NCBI RefSeq assembly: GCF_041647995.1
Contig: NZ_JARRIB010000003.1
Coordinates: forward strand, 124,001-188,000
Source of the DNA: Pyrococcus kukulkanii
GTDB lineage: Archaea; Methanobacteriota_B; Thermococci; Thermococcales; Thermococcaceae
DNA: 64,000 bases
Direction of reading: 5' to 3'
Position numbers and translations under genes: made by a program. The notes beneath the pieces were generated by a model. It made no database searches. It was not told the origin of the DNA and saw only the letters and a list, made by a program, of their open reading frames with translations. Numbering within the stretch: position 1 is the stretch's first letter; each line of letters starts with the position of its first letter. Positions 9,905 through 19,567 of the stretch are shown piece after piece.

Positions 9905-10919
9905 GTTCTATAAGGAAGAGTGGAATGCCAAAGATATTCCCGATTTCATCGTGGATACCCTTGAATATAGGGAGTTTGGATTTGATCACACTGGAGAGGG
10001 GCCCAACGATAGAAAAAACCACTATAGTGATTTAAGGGACTTAGAAGACTACATCAGAGCAACATCACCCTACGCCGTCTACTCCAGCGTAGCCCTCTAC
10101 GAAAAACCAGAGAAAATGGAAGGATGGCTTGGGGCAGAAATAGTGTTCGACATAGACGCTAAAGATCTCCCGTTGAAACGGTGTAACCATGAACCTGGAA
10201 CTGTCTGTCCTATATGCCTCAACGATGCAAAAGAGCTCGCCAAAGATACCCTAGTCATACTGAAAGAAGAGCTAGGATTTGAAAACGTTCACGTTATATA
10301 TTCTGGGAGAGGTTATCACATAAGAGTTTTAGATGAATGGGCATTAAACCTCGATTCAAAAGCAAGGGAAAGGATACTAGCCTTTGTTTCTGCCAGTGAG
10401 ATTGAGGATGTATCCGAGTTTAGGAAGCTTCTAATTGAGAAGAGAGGATGGTTCGTCCTAAACCATTCCTACCCCAGGGTTTTTAGGCTTAGATTCGGAT
10501 ACTTTATCTTAAGAGTAAAGTTTCCGCACCTGAAAAATATGGGAATTAGAAGAGACATTGCTGAGAGGATAATCAATTCAAAAGAAGAAATTTATAGAGG
10601 ATTCGTGCGAAATGCCATCCTAGCTTCCTTCCCCCAGGGAGTTGGGGTTGAAACTCTGGCAAAGCTCTTCGCGCTGTCAACAAGGTTCTCTAAAGCGTAC
10701 TTTGACGGAAGGGTTACGGTAGATATAAAGAGGATACTAAGGCTACCCTCAACTCTACATTCCAAAGTGGGATTAGTTGCGAAGTACGTAGGAACCACGG
10801 AAAGAGAAGTCATGAAGTTCAATCCTTTTAGGCATGCCGTTCCAAAATTCAGAAAGAAAGAAGTAAGGGAAGCTTACAAGAAGTGGTGGGAGGAGTTAGA
10901 TGAGGCGAGGGGGCTATAG
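9867..10919 (+). CDS. priS: DNA primase small (catalytic) subunit PriS
   Basis: Catalytic primase subunit that makes primers and, in Pyrococcus, also DNA strands. The catalytic acidic pair is Asp95 and Asp97 in 'VFDIDAKDL', and the zinc knuckle is '[12 protein letters not shown]'. The nucleotide-binding '[10 protein letters not shown]' follows. The length of 350 aa is normal. The gene begins inside priL, so both subunits are coupled. Its last codons are complementary to the 3' strand of the P1 helix of the convergent RNase P RNA gene, so the two transcripts overlap end to end. Confidence 0.95.
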   Translation: MLLREVTKEERSKFYKEEWNAKDIPDFIVDTLEYREFGFDHTGEGPNDRKNHYSDLRDLEDYIRATSPYAVYSSVALYEKPEKMEGWLGAEIVFDIDAKDLPLKRCNHEPGTVCPICLNDAKELAKDTLVILKEELGFENVHVIYSGRGYHIRVLDEWALNLDSKARERILAFVSASEIEDVSEFRKLLIEKRGWFVLNHSYPRVFRLRFGYFILRVKFPHLKNMGIRRDIAERIINSKEEIYRGFVRNAILASFPQGVGVETLAKLFALSTRFSKAYFDGRVTVDIKRILRLPSTLHSKVGLVAKYVGTTEREVMKFNPFRHAVPKFRKKEVREAYKKWWEELDEARGL

Positions 10920-11231
10920 CCCGCCTTCTGTACCTCCGGGGGCATTCGACTAAGCGGCCTACCACGGGCCTCACACCGGGAACTCATCGGCCCTTTCTCG
11001 GCCTTGCACCCCGCGGGACGGCCGTTTCACCGCTCCCCTCGGGATTGTCTGCGGGTTAACTCGGCTCCCGTCGCCGGGAGCCTTCGCCGCTTTCATCCAC
11101 ATCTCCCGAGGGACGTGTCGTTTCTGTGCCGTTGCCCTCCCTCTCGGGAGGTGCCTTACGGCACCGCGGCCCCGGTGCGGTGGGCGGAACTTCCTCGGGT
11201 CGAGCCCGACAGCCCCCAGCCCCCTCGCCTG
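10902..11231 (-). ncRNA. rnpB: RNase P RNA (archaeal type A)
   Basis: A GC-rich 330 nt block in an AT-leaning genome, free of credible frames. On the minus strand it shows conserved RNase P core segments near the 5' end ('GGAAGTTCCGCCC') and near the 3' end ('GGTACAGAAGGCGGG'). The ends are fixed by a perfect 13 bp P1 helix: AGGCGAGGGGGCT at the 5' end (11230-11218) pairs with AGCCCCCTCGCCT at the 3' end (10915-10903). The 3' end overlaps the last ~18 nt of priS on the opposite strand. The RNA is the catalytic core of the tRNA 5'-processing ribonucleoprotein. Confidence 0.95.
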
Positions 11232-11238
11232 CTCCTCA

Positions 11239-11802
11239 TTACTCTCTAGAGGCTATAAACTTTTGGTACCATAGCCTTGAAACTTCCTCGACGAGCTCCG
11301 CCTTGTAAAAGGCTTCCCTCAGGGTTCTGCCCACGGTAACTATCCCGTGCCTTTCGAGAACTACAGCATCGTACTCCCTTATAGCCTCACTTACCTGCCT
11401 AGCGAGATCTTCACTACCTGCAGGCTTAAAAGGTAGGACGGGAACCTTTGAAAGGTAAAGCTGAGCCTCCGGGGTCAGCATAGGAACTTCCCTCTCAAAC
11501 ATAGAAAGGGTAATTGAATATGGAGGGTGAAGATGAACGACGGCCCTTACGTCTTCCCTGTTCCTGTAGACACCAAGATGGAGCCTGTACTCGGATGAAG
11601 GTCTTATAGCTGAAACAATGGATCCATCAATTTTCATTACCGCAACCTGGGAAGGACTCATCTCCTCCATCACGGAACCGGTTGCTTTGATAAAAATGTA
11701 ATCCCTAACCCTAACGCTTATATTCCCTCCAAAAGAGCCAGTCAACCCCTTCTTGTGGGCAAGCCTTGAGTAGTAGACTAGCTTAGCCTTAACGTTTTTC
11801 AT
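11239..11802 (-). CDS. Class II aldolase family protein (fuculose-phosphate aldolase type)
   Basis: Zinc-dependent aldolase/epimerase fold. Visible are 'GSFGGNISVR', the 'SSEYRLHLGVYR' region, the metal-binding pair 'HLHPP' and the third histidine in 'LERHGIVTVG'. A 187 aa length fits L-fuculose-1-phosphate aldolase-like archaeal enzymes; the aldehyde substrate is uncertain. ATG 11802 with GAGGTGATG upstream is preferred over the TTG at 11805. It overlaps the upstream zinc-ribbon gene by 14 nt and ends only 8 nt before the RNase P RNA 5' end. Confidence 0.82.
   Translation of the reverse strand: MKNVKAKLVYYSRLAHKKGLTGSFGGNISVRVRDYIFIKATGSVMEEMSPSQVAVMKIDGSIVSAIRPSSEYRLHLGVYRNREDVRAVVHLHPPYSITLSMFEREVPMLTPEAQLYLSKVPVLPFKPAGSEDLARQVSEAIREYDAVVLERHGIVTVGRTLREAFYKAELVEEVSRLWYQKFIASRE
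11253..11266 (-). promoter_or_regulatory. Promoter of RNase P RNA inside the aldolase 3' end
   Basis: On the minus strand CCAAAAGTTTATAG reads as a BRE plus TATA box. Its centre is about 27 nt from position 11231, exactly where the P1 helix begins. The RNA therefore probably has its own promoter embedded in the last codons of the upstream aldolase gene. Confidence 0.7.
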
Positions 11803-12373
11803 CAATCATCACCTCTATCCCGCAATCGGTGCATATGGCCTTCTTTTCCCTCCACCTGAGTTCTCCGCCGCATACAGGGCAGATGTTAAGCTTTCCACTC
11901 TCCCTCCAAAGCCGGTAAGTTTCATTGTCAACCTTTAGGATTATGGTCTTCTTCCCTTGCTTAAACTCTCCAAGCACAGGATAACTCTTAAGCTCGAAAG
12001 TTTTTGCATCGATTATAACAGGCTCAACTCCGAGGTTTTCTTCGTACTCAAGCTCATTTGCGGGAATCATCTCGACAACGTAACAGTCTATTTCTCGGTC
12101 ATAATAGGCTATAAGTTCAAGGGCATCGCTTAAATCCCCCGTGGCGGATATGAAGTCCACAACTATCATGTTCTCCCTCGGGATTAGGAGGGCTATGACA
12201 AAGTTGTTTCTGAAAAGTCCCAACCCCTTTCCGAGAAATAACTTCTCTAATCCTATACTCTCTAGCATCTTGCCTACCGTATCAGGGGACGGCAAGCCTT
12301 TATTCTCAACTATTGCCCTCCAGAGCTTCTTAGCTATTGGGAAAGCCCCCATTATAGGCTCATAGACGTCCAT
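11789..12373 (-). CDS. Conserved protein with C-terminal zinc ribbon
   Basis: A 194 aa protein not assigned to a named family. The C-terminus holds a zinc ribbon, 'CPVCGG' followed 15 residues on by 'CTDCG'. The N-terminal ~150 aa is a mixed alpha/beta domain without catalytic motifs that I recognise. AGGGGAGA precedes the ATG. The 14 nt overlap with the aldolase gene suggests one operon. A nucleic-acid or protein-binding role is possible but unproven. Confidence 0.7.
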   Translation of the reverse strand: MDVYEPIMGAFPIAKKLWRAIVENKGLPSPDTVGKMLESIGLEKLFLGKGLGLFRNNFVIALLIPRENMIVVDFISATGDLSDALELIAYYDREIDCYVVEMIPANELEYEENLGVEPVIIDAKTFELKSYPVLGEFKQGKKTIILKVDNETYRLWRESGKLNICPVCGGELRWREKKAICTDCGIEVMIDEKR

Positions 12374-12405
12374 TTTTCTCCCCTTTATCGAGCTATTCTA
12401 AAGGT

Positions 12406-13530
12406 CTAAATAATACTTTCCACGAGCACGGGGAGCATTAGAACCCCCATATAAGTTACCCTAAAGACCTGCCATCTTGGAGCGAGGAATCCCAGGAACA
12501 TTGACGAGAGCATTAAAAATACCCCAGGAAGCCCATTGTAGAGGTAACCCAAGACAAACAAGAACAGTATTATCGCCATAATGACCTTCCTATAAAACCT
12601 GAATGCCACCTTTCCCATAAGAATTGCAATCCTGGGTGCAAAGGCCATGATTATTAGGGCTGCAGAGATTCCAAGAAGATACAGATAAAGAAGCTCCGAA
12701 GTAGAAACTTCACCAATCGCAACCATAACACCATTCCTGGTCTTACCTGTGAGAGCGAGGTTTGCGAGCGAGAAGGCATAAGCAGCGGTATTCGTGGAGT
12801 ATATTATCGTCAAGTAGTCAAGGTCATCCTTTGTTAGCTTCGATCCCAGGAGTGAGGCCTGACCAGCCGTTAACGTTGGTAAGAGTGAAGCCAAAGCACC
12901 AAAAAATGTTCCAAGAGCACTAAACTTTAACACCCTTAGGATCCCAATACTCAATTCTGAATCTTCTACTTTTATTTCCTTTGGAGGATTTAGGTAGGAC
13001 TCTATTAAGAGGGGAAGAGCGAAGAGCCCAGTAAAGAGCGGATAAAAAGGATCTCTGAGGGGCATATTGAATGCACAATAACCGAGAAATCCTGAAAGGA
13101 GGAATATAAAAAGGGCACCAACCTTATTCCTCTGAGAGAAAATTAGGAAGAGCGAAAGGAACATAATGAATGCCAATCCAACCTTAAACTTGTAGAGAGG
13201 AGCGACAAAGGAATAAAGGGGATATGTCAAAACCGCGAGTATTAGTGCGATTGTGCTTGCAGTAACGGACAGCCTAACCAACTCTCCAAACCTTCCCTGG
13301 AGTACTATCCTGTGAGAAGGGAGGAGAGAAGGAACCGTGTCATCACTATCGGGAACACCAAATAGTGCCGAGGGAATTGAATCCAAGAATGTATGGACTA
13401 AACCCATCACGAATAGCGTTGGAACTGGAAGGGATAACCTGCTTAGGGAATTCACATGCAACCCAGGTGTCAGTCCAGTAAGTGTTCCAAATGCGACCCC
13501 CTTTATCATCTGCAGGAAGAGTTCAAGCAT
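12406..13530 (-). CDS. TctA/DUF112-like membrane protein
   Basis: A 374 aa polytopic membrane protein with about ten hydrophobic spans. The N-terminal 'GTLTGLTPGLHVNSL' and the internal 'SLLPTLTAGQASLLGSKLT' form two pseudo-symmetric glycine/proline motifs, as in TctA/DUF112 permeases, so it may be a transporter. No solute-binding partner is adjacent. It overlaps the upstream OB-fold gene by 25 nt and has GAGGAGG before the start, which implies coupling. Confidence 0.65.
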   Translation of the reverse strand: MLELFLQMIKGVAFGTLTGLTPGLHVNSLSRLSLPVPTLFVMGLVHTFLDSIPSALFGVPDSDDTVPSLLPSHRIVLQGRFGELVRLSVTASTIALILAVLTYPLYSFVAPLYKFKVGLAFIMFLSLFLIFSQRNKVGALFIFLLSGFLGYCAFNMPLRDPFYPLFTGLFALPLLIESYLNPPKEIKVEDSELSIGILRVLKFSALGTFFGALASLLPTLTAGQASLLGSKLTKDDLDYLTIIYSTNTAAYAFSLANLALTGKTRNGVMVAIGEVSTSELLYLYLLGISAALIIMAFAPRIAILMGKVAFRFYRKVIMAIILFLFVLGYLYNGLPGVFLMLSSMFLGFLAPRWQVFRVTYMGVLMLPVLVESII

Positions 13531-14657
13531 ATATCTTCCTCCTCTTCAACGATCAAGACTGGTTTCTTGTAGTACGTGGAGAACACGCCAAATGCTTCAA
13601 CTTTATCTCCAACCCCAATTTTAACGTCTGGTTTTACTTTAAGAAGGATTCTACAGTTCCCATGCTTAACCTGAGCGATGATTCTACCTCTAACTTCTTT
13701 TACGTTCTCGACGACTCCTGAAACTTTTCCAGCTTTTCCAACCTTAGGACTGCATATCATGTTACCCAAGTTTTCCCTGGGAAAGAGGGTATAGTTCAAG
13801 CATAAGTAGTCAGAGAATCTCCTCAGGGCTCTGAATTTTACTTTATCCCCAACTCTCCCCATAACATTGGAGAGTGGTAAATTGAGGCACTCTAACTTAA
13901 CCCCATCCTCCAGTTTCTGCACTATTCTACATTCATCTTCCACAATTTCCCCCACTCTGGGTTTTTCTGAGATATTAGCACTTCCAACATCCTTAACCAC
14001 CGAAGCGTAAACAGTTATTCTACCCGCAACCCTTGTTATCCCAAGGACTTCGACGACCCTCCCAGGAATTAAAGTCTGATTATCCCTCAGGTACACTTTT
14101 ACACTTCGATTTTTCCAGAATATTATCCCAGGATTGCCCCCGTATAGAACAATGCCCTTGAACTTGAAAGGGTAACCATCTTTTGGTGATGTCAAATTCC
14201 CAATCACGTGATATTCAACGGGAACGAGCTTGCTTCCAAAGAAAACTCCTTTAACCCTAACAAGCTCCCCCTCATGTACACCAGAAAGCTCAAACTTAAG
14301 CTTAATTTTCTTCGGGGTTAGGAGTGACGGATAATAATCAACCCAGTATGCTCCTTCATATTCCTCAAGTTCTATCTTACCATCTTCCACTTTTCTAGGC
14401 TTTATACCACTCCCCCGATATATCCCAATGACTCTATACACTTTCCCAACTTTGAGATCTGAAAAGACTGGAACAGAGAACCTTCCATCAGTTAATATGC
14501 TAAATCCATCGGAAGAATAGGCACAAACTCCAGTGAACTCAACTAGCCTACCTTCTCCCGCCTCTTCAATACTGGCAGGCTCCACGTCTGAAGCTATATA
14601 GGCAAGACCTAAGAACACTAAGCTTAATGATATTAATGCAATGTCAACTGATCTCAT
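13506..14657 (-). CDS. Membrane-anchored protein with repeated OB-fold-like domains
   Basis: A 383 aa protein with one N-terminal hydrophobic helix (residues 7-25) followed by several beta-rich units. Motifs such as 'RVVEVLGITRVAGRITVYAS' and 'KAGKVSGVVENVKEVRGRII' are typical of OB-fold nucleic-acid-binding modules repeated along the chain. It may display OB domains on the cell surface or bind exported nucleic acid; this is inference. A TATA-like AATATTTAAACT about 27 nt upstream of the ATG suggests a leaderless message. It overlaps the downstream membrane protein gene. Confidence 0.6.
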   Translation of the reverse strand: MRSVDIALISLSLVFLGLAYIASDVEPASIEEAGEGRLVEFTGVCAYSSDGFSILTDGRFSVPVFSDLKVGKVYRVIGIYRGSGIKPRKVEDGKIELEEYEGAYWVDYYPSLLTPKKIKLKFELSGVHEGELVRVKGVFFGSKLVPVEYHVIGNLTSPKDGYPFKFKGIVLYGGNPGIIFWKNRSVKVYLRDNQTLIPGRVVEVLGITRVAGRITVYASVVKDVGSANISEKPRVGEIVEDECRIVQKLEDGVKLECLNLPLSNVMGRVGDKVKFRALRRFSDYLCLNYTLFPRENLGNMICSPKVGKAGKVSGVVENVKEVRGRIIAQVKHGNCRILLKVKPDVKIGVGDKVEAFGVFSTYYKKPVLIVEEEEDICLNSSCR

Positions 14658-14690
14658 ATTTTACTCTTTGCATTTTTAGTTTAAATATTT

Positions 14691-15449
14691 TTACCTTAGA
14701 AGCAATTTAATACCTTCAGGGGTTATATTATACTCGATCCAATCAAGTCTATGAGCCGTCCTTCTCATGCCATAAATTCTGAGGTACCTCCTTAGAGTCT
14801 TTCCTTCCTCCATTAATCTTAACTCTATTATCCCATCAACTATGGCCCTAACCATCATTTCGACATACGGCTCCTCAATTCCGGAGTTCATTTCAAGAAT
14901 CCAGACCTGCCTATTCCTGTGGGCAAATTCCCTCAGCTCCTCTAGGAATTTATAAATTTCTTTTCTGGAAGTTTCAAAGAATATGGGAGTCATAGAAGAT
15001 ATGAAGCCTACTATTTTATCTACATGAGTTGTTGAAAGTATCTTTAGTGTTGTGTCCTTAATCGCATCAAGTAGTCTTGTAGTATCACTTAGATCAGTTA
15101 TTACTGTTTCATCAAAAGAGAATTTTGGAGCTTTTCTCAGCCTCTGGCTATACGCATCAAGGAGTATTATCTTTTCATCAAGAAACGGCATAAATTCCCA
15201 ACCAAAATCAAGAGCGTTGCTTATAAATTCATATTTTGATATATCGATTAAAACTCCAATTACAGGTACTCCTAACTTAAGCTGATTGAAAGCGAATTGT
15301 GTCAGGAAAGTGCTCTTACCAGCCTTAGGATCACCTATTAAAAGAACGACACTTCCCCTAGGTATACCCCCACTTATAAGGTCATCTATTATTCCAGTTG
15401 GGATTCTCTCAACTACCTTTTCTATTTTTTCATCACTGTTTTCAAACAT
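14691..15449 (-). CDS. KaiC-like RecA-superfamily ATPase
   Basis: Single-domain KaiC-type ATPase. Walker A is GDPKAGKST, and the core keeps the family's hydrophobic strands, but the glutamate pair typical of active KaiC domains is not clear. The start at 15449 (MFENSD) has GGGGGAG just upstream and lies 14 nt after the stop of the preceding KaiC-like gene; a longer reading frame would overlap that gene by about 50 nt. The two ATPases form an operon. Function is unknown. Confidence 0.75.
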   Translation of the reverse strand: MFENSDEKIEKVVERIPTGIIDDLISGGIPRGSVVLLIGDPKAGKSTFLTQFAFNQLKLGVPVIGVLIDISKYEFISNALDFGWEFMPFLDEKIILLDAYSQRLRKAPKFSFDETVITDLSDTTRLLDAIKDTTLKILSTTHVDKIVGFISSMTPIFFETSRKEIYKFLEELREFAHRNRQVWILEMNSGIEEPYVEMMVRAIVDGIIELRLMEEGKTLRRYLRIYGMRRTAHRLDWIEYNITPEGIKLLLR

Positions 15450-15462
15450 TGGACTCCCCCGC

Positions 15463-16209
15463 TCAGTAGATTTCCCCACTTGGGTAAACAACGACTCCAT
15501 TAGGACCAATTTCGAAAGGATACTTCTTCATTGAGTGCCTAGTTTCACGCATTTTTCTAATAAGAATATACCTCTTCAGCTCAATGTTTCTCTCCTGAAG
15601 GTCAAGAACTATAACACCCCTAGCAATGAACTCCTCTATTCCATACCTGCTTATTTTACCGTGCTGTGGATCTGGAGCTTCGGTTGTGAGTATAGTTGTA
15701 ACTCCCATTTCCAGCAGAATAGTGTTTAATTTTAGTAGAACCTCTCTTATCTTCCTCTCTTCTTCTAATCTAAGAGCAATCGAAGGAATTGAGTCAATTA
15801 CGAGCCTCTTGGCATTTATTGCCTTAACAACCCTATAAATATACCTTAAAAAGTTATCTATGTTGAACCTATCTTCAAGAACAAATTTCTCTTCACTGGG
15901 TAAACCTGCAGTAGCACTAACACCATCAACTATGGCAATCATTCCCTCCTTCTCATACTTCTCAAAATCCCAGCCAAAAACTGCCATCTCTCTTCTAAGA
16001 TCCTTGGCTCTCTCTTCTAATGTTACGAAAACCCCTGGTTCACCGTATTCTTCAGCCCCTTTATATATAAATTGTGCCGCAAATGTAGTTTTACCAGTGC
16101 CAGTGCCACCAGTCAGAAGGACAGTAGTGCCTTCTGGAAACCCCCCCTCGATGAGTTCATCAAAGCCAGGTATGCCACTTTTAACTCTCCGAATAGGTTG
16201 ATAACTCAT
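15463..16209 (-). CDS. KaiC-like RecA-superfamily ATPase
   Basis: A 248 aa single-domain KaiC homologue. Walker A is GGTGTGKTT, Walker B is in 'KRLVIDSIPS', and 'TLEERAKDLRREM' matches the catalytic Glu region. A KaiC-like protein of the same type has been crystallised from P. horikoshii. ATG 16209 is chosen because GAGGTG precedes it at correct spacing; the upstream extension carries no conserved residues. It heads a two-gene ATPase operon. No kinase partner or clock gene is visible. Confidence 0.82.
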   Translation of the reverse strand: MSYQPIRRVKSGIPGFDELIEGGFPEGTTVLLTGGTGTGKTTFAAQFIYKGAEEYGEPGVFVTLEERAKDLRREMAVFGWDFEKYEKEGMIAIVDGVSATAGLPSEEKFVLEDRFNIDNFLRYIYRVVKAINAKRLVIDSIPSIALRLEEERKIREVLLKLNTILLEMGVTTILTTEAPDPQHGKISRYGIEEFIARGVIVLDLQERNIELKRYILIRKMRETRHSMKKYPFEIGPNGVVVYPSGEIY

Positions 16210-16334
16210 TATCATCACCTCAGGATAATCCTGACTTATTCGATAGTTCTTGAGCGCAAAAATATAAAGGTTTTGCCATAACAAGTTGAAATGATTAAGG
16301 TAATCTTGGCAAGATTAAGAAAAGATTAATTAAA

Positions 16335-17246
16335 TTACAAAGGACAAAATTCAATTCCTAGAATATCTCCACTTGCCTGATACTCCAAAGCCCTACAATC
16401 ATGACAAATGTATCTCAACGAGCACGTCTTACATGGAGATATTGCATCCTTAGTTAACTTCCAAAACTTCTTCAGCCTTTGCTTCCTTAGGATGGTTCTT
16501 AAGTTTTCTCGAGTTATATCTCCCACAATGAACTTCCTAAGTAAGGGACATGGGACAACGAAACCCTCAGGGGTTATTGCTATGAGCCCCGCCATACAAT
16601 TGTTATACACTACCGAGGTAGGATTAATGACCTTTCTAAGCTCTAAGGGGTTAAACTCCATAAGCTTAAGTGATCCTGGATACAATATATCAACCCACAC
16701 TTCTCCCCGAAACTCTAACTTCTTCTTTAAGAGTTCCTTATATTGAGGGTACGTTGCCAATATTAGTAAAGTATCTACATTAGAATCCCCAACCTCATCC
16801 AATTCGCTAAACAACACCTCACCTATAACCTTAAATTTCCTCTCTTTGGGGATCCTATCCCAATCCTCCACAGCAACAGTTACGTAAGTCTCAGCTCCCC
16901 TAGAGGCTGCATACTCTGCAAGTTCTATGGCATCTTCAATGTCATCATAATTGGTTATATATACCTCTCCCCCTCTTGCTATACTTCTGAATTCATCGAT
17001 GACCCTTTTGAATGTTTTTAATGGAACCGGATCCCTATAGAGAATCAGCTTATTATTACCAATGCATCCAAGACTTCTCGGGATAAATGATGATTCTGAG
17101 AACATTCCCTTTCCTTCACCTATCATAAGTATCATTCTCTCTAGCGATCCTCTATGAGGAGTAGTTACCCATGGAGGCTTTGAAACTGTTGTAATCCTTG
17201 CCTCTCCTATAGGAATTTCATAAGTAAGGGCCTTCGCTTTCTCCAT
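16335..17246 (-). CDS. SPASM-domain protein lacking the radical-SAM cluster motif
   Basis: A 303 aa protein. The C-terminal third has the SPASM auxiliary iron-sulfur pattern: 'NNCMAGLIAITPEGFVVPCP', then 'CKTCSLRYICHDC' and a terminal 'EFCPL'. The N-terminal part looks like a barrel fragment but has only one cysteine (in 'RSLGCIGN') where CX3CX2C should be. It therefore may not bind SAM at a [4Fe-4S] cluster. GGTGA precedes the ATG at 17246. Role unknown; electron carrier or scaffold are possibilities. Confidence 0.6.
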   Translation of the reverse strand: MEKAKALTYEIPIGEARITTVSKPPWVTTPHRGSLERMILMIGEGKGMFSESSFIPRSLGCIGNNKLILYRDPVPLKTFKRVIDEFRSIARGGEVYITNYDDIEDAIELAEYAASRGAETYVTVAVEDWDRIPKERKFKVIGEVLFSELDEVGDSNVDTLLILATYPQYKELLKKKLEFRGEVWVDILYPGSLKLMEFNPLELRKVINPTSVVYNNCMAGLIAITPEGFVVPCPLLRKFIVGDITRENLRTILRKQRLKKFWKLTKDAISPCKTCSLRYICHDCRALEYQASGDILGIEFCPL

Positions 17247-17341
17247 ATAATTCACCGAAAAATAAGAATACACAGCATTTATATTAACTTTTTCTATACT
17301 GATTTTACATACAACTAATAATAGTATGTGAAAAAGTGATA

Positions 17342-17794
17342 TTACTTGGTATTTTTATCCACGGGAATAAGCTTATTGCCCTCAATCCAGAATTCGCCTT
17401 CTTCTGTAACCTCCCTTTTCCATATCGGCACTCTCTTCTTGACCTCATCAACAATCCACATACAGGCATCAAAAGCCTCTTTCCTGTGCTTACCGGCAGT
17501 TGCAACCAGCATCGTATTCTCCCCAACCTCAAGCTCCCCAACCCTATGCCATATTATGGCGTCACCTATTGGAAACTTTGAGAGGGCCTCCTCTCTAATT
17601 CGGGCCATCTCCTTTAAGGCCATTTCATCGTAGGCCTCGTAAATTAGCTTCACAACTTTCCTCCCATAGTTCTCATTCCTCACCTTGCCGAGGAATATCA
17701 CTACCCCACCACTTTCCGGCGAAGATATTAGCTCAACGGCCTCCTCCAAGCTAAAATCTTTGGGCTTTTTGAATAGACCAACTTTCTCTCCCAT
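17342..17794 (-). CDS. moaE: Molybdopterin synthase catalytic subunit MoaE
   Basis: Transfers sulfur from MoaD thiocarboxylate to precursor Z to make molybdopterin (tungstopterin in these organisms). Family features are 'GGVVIFLGKVRN', the 'LIYEAYDEMA' strand, 'HRVGELEVGENTMLV', 'HRKEAFDACMWIVDEVK' and the catalytic lysine region 'PIWKREVTEEGEFWIEG'. The length is 150 aa. The start at 17794 (MGEKVG) is chosen because the upstream frame runs antisense through the divergent TPR gene. moaA lies about 10 kb away. Confidence 0.93.
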   Translation of the reverse strand: MGEKVGLFKKPKDFSLEEAVELISSPESGGVVIFLGKVRNENYGRKVVKLIYEAYDEMALKEMARIREEALSKFPIGDAIIWHRVGELEVGENTMLVATAGKHRKEAFDACMWIVDEVKKRVPIWKREVTEEGEFWIEGNKLIPVDKNTK

Positions 17795-17846
17795 ACATAT
17801 CCCAATGTATTTAAGCTTGGAATTTAAAAATTGTTTGGGGAGAATA

Positions 17847-18797
17847 ATGGAATCTGAAAAAATAGTGAAAGCATTGAAAGAAGGAAGATTATATGAAGCG
17901 AAGGGTTTGATAACTAAGGAAATAGACATGCTAAGCGACGAAGAACTAAAAGAAGTGCTAGAAGTAGCGGAAGAGAAAGCCAGGGAGTACGAGGATCTCG
18001 AACTGTACAAGATCGTTACGTACTACTATGCAGAGTTCCTCGGGATTGATAAGCTTGTAGAGTTCGAAGAATTTGCAAGGAAAAAGGGATTCGAAGGACT
18101 AATGGAACTTGCTGATCTTTACGACCTTTTAGGCTTTCCAGAAAAAGCCCTAGAGACTTACAGGGAAATTCTCAAGAACGAAAGAGATCCAGAAAAACTT
18201 GGAGAAGCATACTTTGGAATTGCAACAGTTCATGAAGAACTGCAAGAATACGACAAAGCCTTAGAGATGATCAAAAAAACCATAGAAAACCTTGAGAAAT
18301 CTACCAATAGGGAAAAGTTGCTTAGGGCTAAAATCTATGAAGGATATCTGATCTTTGAGGCTGGAGAGAAAGTTAAGGCCAAAGAAAAGCTGGCAAGATT
18401 ATTGCCAGAAGTTCCAAGAGGAGAACTTAAGGCTCAAATTCACTTAGCCTTTGAGGAGATATTTGAGGATGAAGAAAATTACGAAGCGGCAATGCAAGAG
18501 TGCCTATATGCCCTCCTCGAAGCTAGGGGAACAAATTTCTTTGAGATCGCCTTTGACAGTCTTGTAGATTTAATCTGGCAACTTATGCTAGAGGATGACT
18601 TCGAGGAGATATATAATTCAATGCCAATGTTTAAGGCCGCAATCCCCGAGTTTGAAGGATTCTTTGAAGGTGTTAGGAGAATAGCCCTGTACAAGGATGG
18701 AAAGATTGGAAGAGAAGATGTGAGTGAGATAATAACCAAGGTAAAGGATGAGAGACTTGCCTCCATTCTAGAATTCCTGGGGGAGGCCGAGCTATGA
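17847..18797 (+). CDS. Tetratricopeptide-repeat protein
   Basis: A 316 aa soluble all-helical protein with TPR units, clearest in '[22 protein letters not shown]' and '[23 protein letters not shown]' (roughly residues 95-150). It probably acts as a protein-interaction scaffold; the partner is unknown. GGGGAG lies 5 nt before the ATG at 17847. It is divergent from moaE, and its TGA overlaps the nadE ATG, so it is cotranscribed with NAD synthetase. Confidence 0.75.
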   Translation: MESEKIVKALKEGRLYEAKGLITKEIDMLSDEELKEVLEVAEEKAREYEDLELYKIVTYYYAEFLGIDKLVEFEEFARKKGFEGLMELADLYDLLGFPEKALETYREILKNERDPEKLGEAYFGIATVHEELQEYDKALEMIKKTIENLEKSTNREKLLRAKIYEGYLIFEAGEKVKAKEKLARLLPEVPRGELKAQIHLAFEEIFEDEENYEAAMQECLYALLEARGTNFFEIAFDSLVDLIWQLMLEDDFEEIYNSMPMFKAAIPEFEGFFEGVRRIALYKDGKIGREDVSEIITKVKDERLASILEFLGEAEL

Positions 18798-19567
18798 GGA
18801 TGTTAAATTACGATGCCGCGATAGACAGGATAGTCCAGTTCATCAAAGAGAAGGCCAGCCCAGGGGTAGTTATAGGAATAAGTGGAGGAGTCGACAGTGC
18901 AACAGCTACATACCTCGCCGTGAAGGCCTTAGGGAAGGATAAGGTTCTCGGCCTAATAATGCCGTACTATGAAAACCAAGACGTTGAGGACGCAAAGCTA
19001 ATTGCCGAGTCCCTAGGGATAGAATACAGAATTATTAACATTAGGAGTATTGTTGATGCCTTCCAGAACTCTCTAAATCTTAATCTTGGCAAAAAAGCCC
19101 TTGGTAACATAATGTCCAGAACAAGGATGATAATACTTTACGCACATGCGAACTCCCTGGGAAGGATAGTCCTTGGAACGAGCAACAGGAGTGAATTTCT
19201 AACGGGCTATTTCACGAAGTGGGGAGATGGAGCTAGTGATTATGCACCTCTCATAAACCTATACAAAACTGAGGTTTGGGAGATAGCCAAGAGAATTGGC
19301 GTTCCCGAAAGGATAGTCAAGAAAAAGCCTTCAGCTGGACTTTGGGAGGGACAAACAGATGAAGAGGAACTTGGGATAAGTTACAAACTTCTCGATGAAA
19401 TTCTCTGGAGATTAGTTGACCTAAAAATGTCAAAAGAAGAAATCGCGAATGAACTCGGCATTCCTGTGGAAAGGGTAGAGCACGTGGAAAAACTTGTAAA
19501 GGGTAGCGAGCACAAGAGAAGGTTGCCCCAGGGACCAAGCTTCGAAGACCTCATATCAGGGCCTTAA
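18794..19567 (+). CDS. nadE: NH3-dependent NAD+ synthetase
   Basis: Converts nicotinate adenine dinucleotide, ammonia and ATP to NAD+. The PP-loop is GISGGVDSA (about residues 28-36). '[15 protein letters not shown]', '[22 protein letters not shown]' and '[19 protein letters not shown]' are typical substrate and ATP-binding segments. No glutaminase domain is present, as usual for the 257 aa archaeal form. The ATG overlaps the TPR stop as ATGA. It converges on the reductase gene with a 17 nt overlap. Confidence 0.95.
   Translation: MRMLNYDAAIDRIVQFIKEKASPGVVIGISGGVDSATATYLAVKALGKDKVLGLIMPYYENQDVEDAKLIAESLGIEYRIINIRSIVDAFQNSLNLNLGKKALGNIMSRTRMIILYAHANSLGRIVLGTSNRSEFLTGYFTKWGDGASDYAPLINLYKTEVWEIAKRIGVPERIVKKKPSAGLWEGQTDEEELGISYKLLDEILWRLVDLKMSKEEIANELGIPVERVEHVEKLVKGSEHKRRLPQGPSFEDLISGP

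Noticed and set aside
11004-11308. GC-rich frames on the plus strand at the RNase P locus
   Set aside because: They are shadows of the structured RNA; composition is dictated by RNase P helices.
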